From NCBI RefSeq assembly GCF_005887555.1, contig NZ_VCIA01000001.1, forward strand, positions 1,426,001 through 1,490,000: a DNA stretch of 64,000 nt. The letters run 5' to 3'. Origin of the DNA: Lentibacillus cibarius. Lineage in GTDB: Bacteria; Bacillota; Bacilli; Bacillales; Amphibacillaceae. Shown here in pieces: positions 53,925 to 62,326 of the stretch (positions are counted from its first letter, which is position 1; each line of letters begins with the position of its first letter). The position numbers and the translations under genes are program-made. The notes under the pieces are model-generated. The model saw nothing but the letters and a program-made list of their open reading frames with translations, was not told the DNA's origin and searched no databases.

Positions 53925-56417
53925 TTAGTCGCTTTCTACTTTATTACCATCCTGGTTGTATTCTGCATCACTACTACTACCATAATCTACAACGTATGTG
54001 CCATCTGTAGTGTCATCTGTGTTGTTTTCAGCAATCGTTTGAGCAATTGATGCTGATTCTTTAACTTCTTCGCCAAGACTAGCACTACCAGCTACACCAA
54101 CAGCTTCTTCAGATGTTGCGAACGTGTTGCCTTCAACTTTGTCAAGACCTGTGTTTTCAGTACCAGCAATACCATATTCAGTATTGAATGTGCTGTTTGT
54201 GATAGTTAGATGGTCAGGATTACCATAATTATCACCTTGAACACCACGGGTGGCATCGTTAAATGTCACATTGTCAAATGTAATGTTATCTGAGTAACCA
54301 ATTGTGATTGCGCGTTCATCCTTTTCGCTGTTACCTTTTAGAGTCATATTTTCAAATGTTACATCTTCAACACCGGCATTCTTATTTCCACTATTCGTAG
54401 TACCGATAGTAGTATTACCTTTGATGGAATGCTCATCATTACCACCATTAATTGTGATGCCACCTTGATCTACTGTAACATCACTCTCAATGTCTCCATC
54501 AAGTGTAATGGTATCACCTGAAACAGCATTCTCAATGGCATAGGCAAAGCTGTCAGCATCATTAACTTCGGCATCAATCGTTACAGTTTCATTAACATTA
54601 ACTGTTTCAGTATCTTCTCCTGTGCCAATTTCTACACTGTTTATAATGAGTTTTGCAGAACCATCTGAGACACCAACCGTATAGTTACTACTACCATCTA
54701 ATTGTTCTTCAGAATTATTGCCACCGAAATTCAATACATCAGAGTTATTTGACGCAACATTGTAGCTGGCTATACTTGTATTACTTTCACTACCATTCTC
54801 AGTAACTTCAAAGGCTTCATTGAGTTGGTTAACTAACGGTGAAACTCCATCGCCACTTCCATCAGCTTCACCAGAACTAAGCGCAATATTATTATTTGTT
54901 AGCTTCACTCCATAATTTGTCTCAGGTGTTGTATCAACAACTTCAAAGGAGTCTTCTGCTACATTTAAGCTGCCAACTTTTGCAGTGATAGTATACTTAC
55001 CTTTGTCAAGACCATCAGCAATTAGAGCATTTTCATTACTAATTGCATCTTCTGTAACATCATTACCATCTTCATTTTTGACAGTATAAGTTACATCATT
55101 TGCTTCACCTTTACGAACACCGTCTTTATCAACTTCATATAGGTTTAAATCACTTGTTTCGACAGTATCCTTATTATCGCTACCGTTTATATCCAAGTTT
55201 TGCACGCCAGCGAGCTCATAGTCAGCCACATCGCCAGCTTTTTGGACAGTTACATTAACTGTAGCATCTTTAACATTGTCGGATGACAGGGTAACCGTTG
55301 CATCGCCAGCTTTTTCAACATTAAGTTCAGCGTTGAATTTGCCATTTTCATCAACTGAAACGGTACTATTTTGGTCAACGCTCACTACATCGCTATCTGA
55401 TTCAACTGTAACTTCATTATCATTAGCAGCTGTGAACACATTGCCGTATTGATCAAGTACTTCTCCGGAAATTTTAACAGTGTCGTTTAAGTCTTTAGAA
55501 ACAGTTACATCTGAATCATCAACACTTAATGAAGTAGCTTCTGCCTCAGCCTTAACCTCAAGTTCAACTGTTTTCGTAGCTACTGTTTCGCCACCATCTT
55601 TGAGCATTGCTCTAACTGGTACAGTACCTGCTTCACGAGGGATTACTTTACCTGTGTTCTTATCAACAATCGCAACACTTGTATCTAATGATTCAAATTC
55701 AACATCGCCATTATCGATAGAATCACCGAACTGGTCAACGAATGTTGTATCAAGATACTTATCATCGCCCATAGTTACAATATTATCCTGCTCGTAATCG
55801 TCAGCATCATAGTTGCCGGAATCTTCTTCACCATCTACTAGAGTCCAGTCAGAACCGAATTCAACAGCCTTTTCAGATTGTGATTTTACTTGGAAACGGT
55901 CCGTTTTTACTGTTTTGCCATCTTCAGTTTCATATGACAACTCAACAAAAGCGGACTCATCGTTCAAAGTAGTCGTTACTTTTCCTTTTTCAGCTGTGAA
56001 TGAATTGTCTTTGTTAGAGTTCACTTCAACCTCTGTTGAATCTGTAATATCCAATCCGTTTTCATCAAGCACTGTATAGCTTAGATCGTCTCCATTGGAA
56101 ATAACCTGGTCTTCTGCTTGAATTTCCCCAACCTCAGCTATTTCAAATTCCAAATCCTTTGATATGGTTTCTCCATCTACATCAACAGAGAATGTATATG
56201 TTTCACCGGATTTAAGATCATCATAAAATTCTACGTTGAGTGTTGTAGAACCGTCGTTTGCATCAGAAATATCAACTGATTTAACGAGTTGCTTTTTGCC
56301 ATTTTGATCTTTAACAGTCACGTCATCAGCGTTAACGTCTACTAATTCGGAATTAACTTTGACTGCTGCTTCACTAGCGTTAATCGCACTTAAATTAGCT
56401 GGGATTAAGCAGGAAAG
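53925..56417 (-). CDS. Surface-protein cassette 3: Ig-like repeats plus beta-helix, no start
   Basis: An open frame of 830 codons runs from a TAA at 56418-56420. It opens LSCLIPANLSAINASEAAVK; no ATG with ribosome binding site and no promoter were found. Acidic Ig-like domains (DQFGDSIDNGD, DQYGNVFTAAND) fill the first two thirds. From about residue 590 on, a right-handed beta-helix/pectate-lyase-like repeat follows (SGDTITLDGDIESDVTV, ITNSTFNTEYGIAG). No signal peptide, SLH or sorting motif. It resembles cassette 1 in its first residues (SCLI..SAI.A). It is inferred to be a silent cassette. Confidence 0.75.
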   Translation of the reverse strand, partial: LSCLIPANLSAINASEAAVKVNSELVDVNADDVTVKDQNGKKQLVKSVDISDANDGSTTLNVEFYDDLKSGETYTFSVDVDGETISKDLEFEIAEVGEIQAEDQVISNGDDLSYTVLDENGLDITDSTEVEVNSNKDNSFTAEKGKVTTTLNDESAFVELSYETEDGKTVKTDRFQVKSQSEKAVEFGSDWTLVDGEEDSGNYDADDYEQDNIVTMGDDKYLDTTFVDQFGDSIDNGDVEFESLDTSVAIVDKNTGKVIPREAGTVPVRAMLKDGGETVATKTVELEVKAEAEATSLSVDDSDVTVSKDLNDTVKISGEVLDQYGNVFTAANDNEVTVESDSDVVSVDQNSTVSVDENGKFNAELNVEKAGDATVTLSSDNVKDATVNVTVQKAGDVADYELAGVQNLDINGSDNKDTVETSDLNLYEVDKDGVRKGEANDVTYTVKNEDGNDVTEDAISNENALIADGLDKGKYTITAKVGSLNVAEDSFEVVDTTPETNYGVKLTNNNIALSSGEADGSGDGVSPLVNQLNEAFEVTENGSESNTSIASYNVASNNSDVLNFGGNNSEEQLDGSSNYTVGVSDGSAKLIINSVEIGTGEDTETVNVNETVTIDAEVNDADSFAYAIENAVSGDTITLDGDIESDVTVDQGGITINGGNDEHSIKGNTTIGTTNSGNKNAGVEDVTFENMTLKGNSEKDERAITIGYSDNITFDNVTFNDATRGVQGDNYGNPDHLTITNSTFNTEYGIAGTENTGLDKVEGNTFATSEEAVGVAGSASLGEEVKESASIAQTIAENNTDDTTDGTYVVDYGSSSDAEYNQDGNKVESD
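56376..56391 (-). repeat. Cassette-edge motif, site 3
   Basis: On the minus strand AAGTGCGATTAACGCT encodes S-A-I-N-A at the 5' edge of cassette 3. It differs from site 1 at one of 16 positions. Confidence 0.55.
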
Positions 56418-56420
56418 TTA

Positions 56421-57065
56421 GTTTTATTATTTCTTGGCATGGCGGTATTTTTAAGTAAGCCTATTAGAACTTTGTATTATTAAAGACTGGTACAATTCTA
56501 GTGCAACCTATATGATGCACTAATAAAAAAACATATCACTAAATACACGAAATATAATATTTAGTACTATTTTATTAACGCAATTATAAAAATCCCACAG
56601 ACATATGTATTGTAGACTATTGAACGTACAAAATACAAGCACCAGATAACAAGAGTGATTTAAGGTTGCTGGACTTTAATGGATGTTTTTTACGCAGCAA
56701 AGAGAAGGACAAAATGGCAATGTGAGAAGGTTATTCCGTAGATATATAATTTGTTAATAAGAAATTACTAAGTAGAAGTATGACACAACCATGAGGGACT
56801 GGGTAAAGGACACTTCCACCATGGGCTTCCCTGATTGAAAGATCGCGAAATACCCGCTAATCGGAATTCTGCCCATCAGGGTCATCAGTCCGTCACCCCT
56901 TCAATAATTACCCAAACCTTTGATTGCACAAGGATAATAAAATAATTGCACAAATTAAAAAAGGATTAAACGTATATAATTTCCCTTAATTTTATGGCAA
57001 AGCAATACACCACTATTCATTATATAAAGTGTTCTAACCGTAATGACCAAAAAACTGAATTCTTT
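56421..57065. other. Non-coding stretch upstream of cassette 3
   Basis: About 640 bp without a supported gene or a promoter pointing at cassette 3. The part at 56790-56905 is less AT-rich than its surroundings and may be a fragment of a mobile element, but no homology could be read. Confidence 0.35.
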
Positions 57066-57124
57066 ATCAATTAACCCTCATCTTAAACGACTACAATCTG
57101 TATCTCCATAGAGAGTCGAAAAGT

Positions 57125-57200
57125 AAATAGGCTCCCCCAAAAGGAGAGCCTGACACATAATTCTGACGTGGGTTAGCCCCACGGACCTATTATGTATTAA
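57125..57200 (-). ncRNA. Possible small structured RNA
   Basis: On the minus strand CGTGGGGCTAACCCACG forms a tight hairpin, then AGGCTCTCC, TTTT, GGGGGAGCCT and a T-rich tail form a terminator (57129-57151). TACAAT at about 57210 with TTGTAA upstream could be a promoter. No ORF fits. Tentative. Confidence 0.35.
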
Positions 57201-57235
57201 TATTGTATGCAAAATGTATGAATTTATTACAACAA

Positions 57236-57268
57236 AAAAGCAACCTAACTCATCGGTTGCTTTTCTGG
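57236..57268 (-). terminator. Terminator of the MazF-like gene
   Basis: On the minus strand AAAAGCAACC, then GGTTGCTTTTTTG: a 10-bp stem with a T-run, about 100 bp after the toxin gene. Confidence 0.8.
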
Positions 57269-57365
57269 ACCAATAATACTTCAACGCAATTAAATGCGGA
57301 CTTATAATGTATCTTTATTATACTATATTTAGTATATATGTCAACAAGCTTTCTATTGTTTTCTA

Positions 57366-57851
57366 TTAAATTCCTGATGCATACATACGTTTAATTTCAC
57401 CCTTTATTTTCTTCATGTCTTCAAAACCCGCCTTTCCATACTTACCTCTTTTTCTCATTTGATAATCGATTCGATCTTTGGATATTACACGAAAATGCTC
57501 TACAAGTGCCGTATTATCAAAACCATCAAGATCGATATGATACCAAAGATTATCATTTAAACGTTGTGTTGTTAAAGGTATTATGGCACATAATGGCGAA
57601 TTTTTTTCAGTCCTGACAACTACAACGGGTCTGTGCTTATCCTGTTCTCTTCCAATATTATAACCAAGATGAACCCAATAAATTCCACGATAATAAACTG
57701 ATCCATTTTTATATTTATCTTTTTCCTTGTAACGTAAGTGAGCTTTTTTCCAAGTCCACTCAGCAAAATTCAAAGTATCATCCGAATCTGATTCCATAAG
57801 GATCTTTTCGGTTTTGATAAGAAAACTCCTTCTTTTATGTTTATAAGTCAT
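57366..57851 (-). CDS. PemK/MazF-type toxin-like protein
   Basis: This protein is 161 residues from the ATG at 57851 (GGGGGGGAGATC upstream). The C-terminal two thirds carry the family core: RGIYWVHLGYNIGREQDKHR, then PVVVVRTEKNSPLCAIIPLT and VISKDRIDYQMRKRGK. MazF/PemK proteins are ribosome-independent mRNA interferases. An N-terminal extension (about 1-55, basic then acidic) is longer than in classic MazF. No antitoxin gene lies next to it, so it is a solitary toxin or the extension has a regulatory role. Confidence 0.8.
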   Translation of the reverse strand: MTYKHKRRSFLIKTEKILMESDSDDTLNFAEWTWKKAHLRYKEKDKYKNGSVYYRGIYWVHLGYNIGREQDKHRPVVVVRTEKNSPLCAIIPLTTQRLNDNLWYHIDLDGFDNTALVEHFRVISKDRIDYQMRKRGKYGKAGFEDMKKIKGEIKRMYASGI

Positions 57852-57908
57852 AAGATCTCCCCCCCAATTCATGTACAATAACAAGTTTACCTTAAAGAAC
57901 AAATACAA

Positions 57909-58607
57909 GCTATTAAAAAGAGGGAAAACTTCTTTTTGTGATAGTCGGCTAACTTTAACCTACAGGAAAGGTTCCAAATTAGTCAAACCATATCCGTCAT
58001 AAATATAAAAACTTGGTCTATACCGGAACACAATGTATCCAGCCCCTGAAGTGTGTTTTGGGCTATTCCCTATTCGTTATATAGTATGTTACTTCATTTA
58101 TAGGCCATGTCTGGTGCAGCAAATCAAAACAAGGGGGTATTATAAAAATTTATTAAGTACCGTCGTAGCCGTCGTAACATTCAACTTGTGTGAGTGAAAA
58201 TAACGAGCTCATGATCGCTGTTTTCATTGCCTGATTACCAATATCACCAGACTCCACTTACAGTTGGGCAAGGGACTGCACACGGAACACTAGTATCCTG
58301 CTGCTAACTACAGGGAAGTCTCAACGTCTGAAGTCGTGTACCAGCTTTATTCATCGACTATTAGAAAGCAGCGATATTTTAAGAAACTCGAAATAAATAG
58401 AAGGAGTGTCGAACACGGGTTTTCCGTTCCGGATCGTCGGAATGTTGAATTTGAAAATGCATGATAAATGACCATATTTCGAACGCAACGGTGGTTCCAA
58501 ATAGGGGGTCTAGTAATTTTGTCACTAACAATTTTAAAATAAATAAATATCCCCATGAATGTATTAACTTAACATCGTTAACACAAAATGGAAATGAGGT
58601 GAGGTTT
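57909..58607. other. Non-coding stretch, possibly IS debris
   Basis: About 700 bp with no supported gene. 58140-58360 is less AT-rich than its surroundings and has the look of decayed transposon DNA. The start of the NucS-like gene was placed at 58608 because the ribosome binding site is there, so the open frame upstream is not coding. Confidence 0.35.
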
Positions 58608-59543
58608 ATGTGCATTGAAGTAATGAAAAAGATTTACGGGGCATTAAAAATTGAATACAGACATTATGAAGGTGAAAGGTATTTTGTTTATGGTTTTAAA
58701 TATGACGAGAAAGAGTGGAAATTTCAAAGTGGCGAATTGCTATTAGTGACGAAAGATATTAAAGAAATTAGGGAATTAAAAAAACACTTTATTACTATTT
58801 TTTCAGGTGACGTATTTTGCGAGGAATGCTTTAAACAAAAGAAAATAGATCAACCAAAAAATAATACTAGATACTGGGGCACAAGAGTTTGGGATGGACT
58901 TCCTAACAGAGTATTAAAAGAGTTACAAAATCGACTTCTTGTTTCCATACCAGAATTCAGTTGGTCAAATGTTGTAGGGCTAGATTTCGATAAGCCATTT
59001 GTATTTTTTGGTGTATGTACTTCTTGTTTGGATGAAAATGGATATAACAACTCTGAACTCTTTAAGGAATACAATAAAAAAATTGATTTACTATCTCATC
59101 AATTTGCTGCTGAAACAATAATCAATGGAAATGAGGAAATTTTTGAAAAATATATTGCTGATCATGTAGAGTTGATTGAATCAGGAATGTCATTAATCGA
59201 GTCACAAAAGAAAATAAATGAAGGAATTATAGACCTATTAGCAAGAGATAAAGATAATAAACTATGTGTTATCGAGTTAAAAGTCACAAATGACGACAAA
59301 AACATTGTATGGCAAGCCGCTTATTACCAGTCTGCATTCCATGAGGATGTAAGAGTAATAACAATCGCACCTAATTATTCAGCTAATATCAAAGATGCCT
59401 TAGAAAATGTCCCAAATACTGAATTAAAAACTTATAAGCTTGATCAGAGCGGATTACTACAAATTAATGACCTTATTGAAAAGGAACAATGTAAAGCTAA
59501 TAATAATGATAATGATGAATCAATTGAAAAGAACGTTAGTTAA
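58608..59543 (+). CDS. NucS-like (DUF91) endonuclease domain protein
   Basis: This protein is 311 residues from the ATG at 58608 behind GAGGTGAGG. The N-terminal half has two CxxC pairs (VFCEECFKQ at about 66 and VCTSCLDEN at about 136), probably one zinc site. The C-terminal half (about 180-290) reads FEKYIADHVELIESGMSLIE, then GIIDLLARDKDNKLCVIELK and WQAAYYQSAF, the RecB/NucS PD-(D/E)XK core (G.IDLL...VIELK). NucS acts on mismatched or branched DNA; this fusion with a zinc module is uncharacterised. Confidence 0.75.
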   Translation: MCIEVMKKIYGALKIEYRHYEGERYFVYGFKYDEKEWKFQSGELLLVTKDIKEIRELKKHFITIFSGDVFCEECFKQKKIDQPKNNTRYWGTRVWDGLPNRVLKELQNRLLVSIPEFSWSNVVGLDFDKPFVFFGVCTSCLDENGYNNSELFKEYNKKIDLLSHQFAAETIINGNEEIFEKYIADHVELIESGMSLIESQKKINEGIIDLLARDKDNKLCVIELKVTNDDKNIVWQAAYYQSAFHEDVRVITIAPNYSANIKDALENVPNTELKTYKLDQSGLLQINDLIEKEQCKANNNDNDESIEKNVS

Positions 59544-59639
59544 AGTTCTATTCGAATATAGCGTAGTGATAAACTGTTTTATCCAACAATTCGTGCCTGC
59601 TGATCTGTTAAAGTAAATGAAATCAGGCTTTCGGCATCG

Positions 59640-59829
59640 AACGGACAAATCTGTATCACTGCCGGTTAACGTCCTGGAAGCAATATGCCTATATTGAACT
59701 TGGTAAGTTGGAACAGGAAATTGATGAAGAATATCATGGTGTTTATGCTTGGGGCTCTAATTCAAAAAGAGAAGAACAGAAGACAGACGAAATCATGAGA
59801 AAACATTTAAAAGAAAAAAGGCGTAATTA
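59640..59829 (+). pseudogene. Gene remnant, C-terminal part
   Basis: The frame TNLYHCRLTSWKQYAYIELG, then EEYHGVYAWGSNSKREEQKT, ends normally at 59829, but no start or ribosome binding site precedes it. The residue pattern is clearly protein-like. Family not recognised. Confidence 0.4.
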
Positions 59830-59908
59830 ATATTAGCAACGAGAACTGCCCCCACGTTGAAGACAAGGAGACAGTTCTAAACGCAACTTGCTATTTTCGC
59901 TGATTTCC

Positions 59909-59926
59909 CTTCATTACAGGAATGCT
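59909..59926. repeat. 18-nt exact copy of the IS110 edge sequence
   Basis: CTTCATTACAGGAATGCT is identical to 448-465 beside the IS110 transposase at the window's left end. It may mark the end of a lost or decayed related element. Confidence 0.5.
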
Positions 59927-59929
59927 TTT

Positions 59930-60294
59930 TAATCACAGCTTGGCTGCTCGCCCTTTTCCACCGTACCACTTCTTAACGATTACTGGAAGGAGTTAGGTGG
60001 CCTCACCGGTGGAAGTTAGAAGTGATTGTTCGTGGTACGCTGTTGATGAGAATGGAGGCCTAAAGGCTGTTTTTTCTTCATCCCATAAAACACACTATCA
60101 CGTACACAAACAAGGTCTGAGGTGGTGATATCCTGCCTTTCCATTTATCTGTCTAAAAAATCACTTTCCTTCGTAATTTCAATATTCCGGGTCGCCCTTC
60201 AAATGTCAAATTTTATAAGGATATTCGATAAATTTTGTCCGAATGCTTATTTTATCATAGCTGGATTTTTAAAGTGTTCCTTAGTTCCGAAAAA
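59930..60294. other. Non-coding stretch
   Basis: No supported gene. CGTACCACTTCT (59960-59971) and AGAAGTGATTGTTCGTGGTACG (60027-60048) form a split inverted repeat, perhaps part of the IS110-related debris. Confidence 0.35.
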
Positions 60295-60858
60295 TTAGGA
60301 GTTAATTACAATTGGAGCCTTGTTTTTCCTTAGCAAAAAATCAAATACATCCGTATCATCTTTTTGCTTGTTACATTGCCTACATGAACAAACACAGTTA
60401 ACTGGTGTTAGTAATCCCCCTTTTGACTTTGGTACAATATGATCAATGGTATCCCCATGACCGCCGCAGTAGCCACATGTAAACTGATCCCTTTCCCGAA
60501 TCATTTGTCGGAGTTCCCCGGATGTGTATAACCTGTGAATGAGCTTTTCATGTACAATGCCGGCAGCACCTTCATTCACCAACTGCCGGGCATGTTGTAA
60601 AGATCCCCAATACTCATAGCGATATTTACCATTTCTTTTCTTGTGTCTCACTTTGATAAACTCCTCAGACAACTCTAAGGTATCAAACGTATAGATAGTG
60701 TTAGGGATAATGATTTCGTGACTTCGATCCTGGCAATTTATACAGTAAGATGTTCGATCTCGGTATCTTTTGCCGCATTTTTTAAAATGCTTAAAATGCT
60801 TCGTTTCACCACATATTTTACATGTTTTATATATTGTACACATCGAACCTGCTTGCAT
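60295..60858 (-). CDS. HNH endonuclease with N-terminal zinc ribbon (copy 3, divergent)
   Basis: This 187-residue protein starts ATG after GGGAGG. The order of parts is the same as in the proteins at 31626 and 41375: ribbon CKICGETKHF, then CINCQDRSHE; ARQLVNEGAAGIVHEKLIHR; HNH CGYCGGHGDTIDHIVPKSKG, then CVCSCRQCNKQKDD. Sequence identity to the other two is clearly lower, so it is an older paralogue. Free-standing nuclease, role unknown. Confidence 0.85.
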   Translation of the reverse strand: MQAGSMCTIYKTCKICGETKHFKHFKKCGKRYRDRTSYCINCQDRSHEIIIPNTIYTFDTLELSEEFIKVRHKKRNGKYRYEYWGSLQHARQLVNEGAAGIVHEKLIHRLYTSGELRQMIRERDQFTCGYCGGHGDTIDHIVPKSKGGLLTPVNCVCSCRQCNKQKDDTDVFDFLLRKNKAPIVINS

Positions 60859-60955
60859 AGTAAAATCCTCCCAATTTCAAAAATCTTTAACGGAATGTGC
60901 GTTTCAATTAATAGGTCATATTTACTATTCAATACTGATCACCTTGATTCCTTCT

Positions 60956-61197
60956 TTACGAAAAGAGGTAGCAAATTAAATCCACCTCCACACATGCAAA
61001 TATTGGATTATTCGAATGATTCGCATGTTCTTCTAACCCTTCCAAGTTCAATTCAATTGCTTCTTTCGTGTTCCCCAAGTATTCCTCTCAAAATGGAATC
61101 TCCTTGTATAACACATTCCGACAATCCTGGATCTTCTACGTACGTAGTATCCTCCATCTTCTCGATTGCGAATTATCATTATGAAGAATTCATCCAT
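60956..61197 (-). pseudogene. Decayed HicB-type antitoxin
   Basis: An ATG at 61197 behind AGGAGGGGG opens MDEFFIMIIRNREDGGYYV. After a frameshift EDPGLSECVIQGDSILRGIL follows, and after another KEAIELNLEGLEEHANHSNN. This is the HicB core (EDGGY....P.L..C..QGD....A..N..EAI.L.LE). No HicA toxin is visible. Two frameshifts make it non-functional. Confidence 0.65.
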
Positions 61198-61299
61198 GGT
61201 TACCCCCTCCTAAATCTATTGATATTTTATTAACAAAACTGGCCTGAGAATCGTTTTTTTATTCCTTAAATATCTGAATGCCATTTTACAATTTCAAAT

Positions 61300-61584
61300 T
61301 TAATTATCGCTTTCTCTTTTTCTTAAATTCCACAAGTCTCGGGCTAAAGGTCGATATTTTTCTTTCGGGTGAACGAATTTCTCATCAAAGCACTGAACGA
61401 ACATTTCCCAAACGATTTTCGTTAATTCGTCTTCATCTTTTGCGTCAGCATAGTTCTTGAGAATCATAGCGATTTCAGTGTCATATTCATCCTTCGGGCA
61501 TCCTATACAGATCAGCCCCATTGGATCATGTTGATTTACGATTTCTCGTGCCTTTTTGAAAACTGCTTCATACGTCATTTCCAT
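61300..61584 (-). CDS. DUF1871-like small protein
   Basis: This 94-residue protein starts ATG behind GAGGTG. DPMGLICIGCPKDEYDTEIA at about 20-40 (usual family pattern DP.GL...GAP.DEYD.E), then ELTKIVWEMFVQCFDEKF. The family is widespread in Bacillales and its function is unknown. Isolated gene. Confidence 0.7.
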   Translation of the reverse strand: MEMTYEAVFKKAREIVNQHDPMGLICIGCPKDEYDTEIAMILKNYADAKDEDELTKIVWEMFVQCFDEKFVHPKEKYRPLARDLWNLRKRESDN

Positions 61585-62234
61585 TCATTACACCTCATCA
61601 ACTTTTGAATTTCTCGCCAGCTTTTTCATTGTTAAAGGGTGAGCAGGATTTGCAGCAGACAATGTTCTTGGTCAAGCAATCCACCCTCCGTTGTTGCTTC
61701 AAATTTTAAATACCTTTTGAAAGCGTAAAAAAGCCGACTAGTCCCACCTGTAAGTGGAAGTAATCGGCATTAATTCTTCTTTTATTTGACTTTAAAAGTG
61801 GACAACATTCGCATTTTCTATATCATGCAACCGAGCAAAAAATAGTTATCACGGGGCTTGTAACTTCATCGTATCATCTTTTTGAGATTTTTCAAACGTA
61901 TAGTATCATGATTCAGCAATAAGGATATAATCAGCAAGAAACGTGATGCCCATAATGGATATGGTACTCGTTAGCCTGCTAAAACGCATACACCTAACAG
62001 CCTAACGCTGTTGTATTGTCGTAGGTCAAAACTCCCAACTTGGTAACGGCATTCCATTTTCGCAAGAAAGATATTTCGATCAGCAGGAAGATGAATAGGC
62101 CAACGCCAACGTAAGGGCTATGTTCACTGAAGGTGTCCACCCCGGAAATATCACCAGTCGCCCCATGCAGCCTAATACGAGTAATCCAAATAAAATCATT
62201 GCATAAGCTCTCCCATTAAGTGATAAATCACATG
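61585..62234. other. Mostly non-coding stretch
   Basis: About 650 bp with one clear terminator (listed separately) and no supported gene. Short frames at 61960-62200 show no features. Confidence 0.35.
61727..61770 (-). terminator. Rho-independent terminator
   Basis: On the minus strand GCCGATTACTTCCACTTAC, then GTGGGACTAGTCGGC and TTTTTTACG. It lies downstream of the replication-relaxation operon. Confidence 0.7.
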
Positions 62235-62324
62235 TTAAATGTCCTCGGGAAAGGCTGCTATTTCTTCGGCTGTTTGGTCATCTTTTGTGATATTGGCTAC
62301 GGGTTGGAATCGTTCAATCATCAT
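62235..62324 (-). CDS. 29-residue peptide coupled to the replication-relaxation gene
   Basis: MMIERFQPVANITKDDQTAE, then EIAAFPEDI. The ATG at 62324 lies 2 nt after the stop of the upstream gene, with AGGAG at good spacing. The tight coupling supports translation. No homologue recognised. Confidence 0.5.
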   Translation of the reverse strand: MMIERFQPVANITKDDQTAEEIAAFPEDI

Positions 62325-62326
62325 AC

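Noticed and set aside
57078..57284. 68-codon minus-strand frame
   Set aside because: It covers three hairpins including two terminators; non-coding structure explains it better.
60718..61233. 171-codon plus-strand frame
   Set aside because: Antisense to the HNH gene and to the decayed HicB; composition is that of a reverse-complement shadow.
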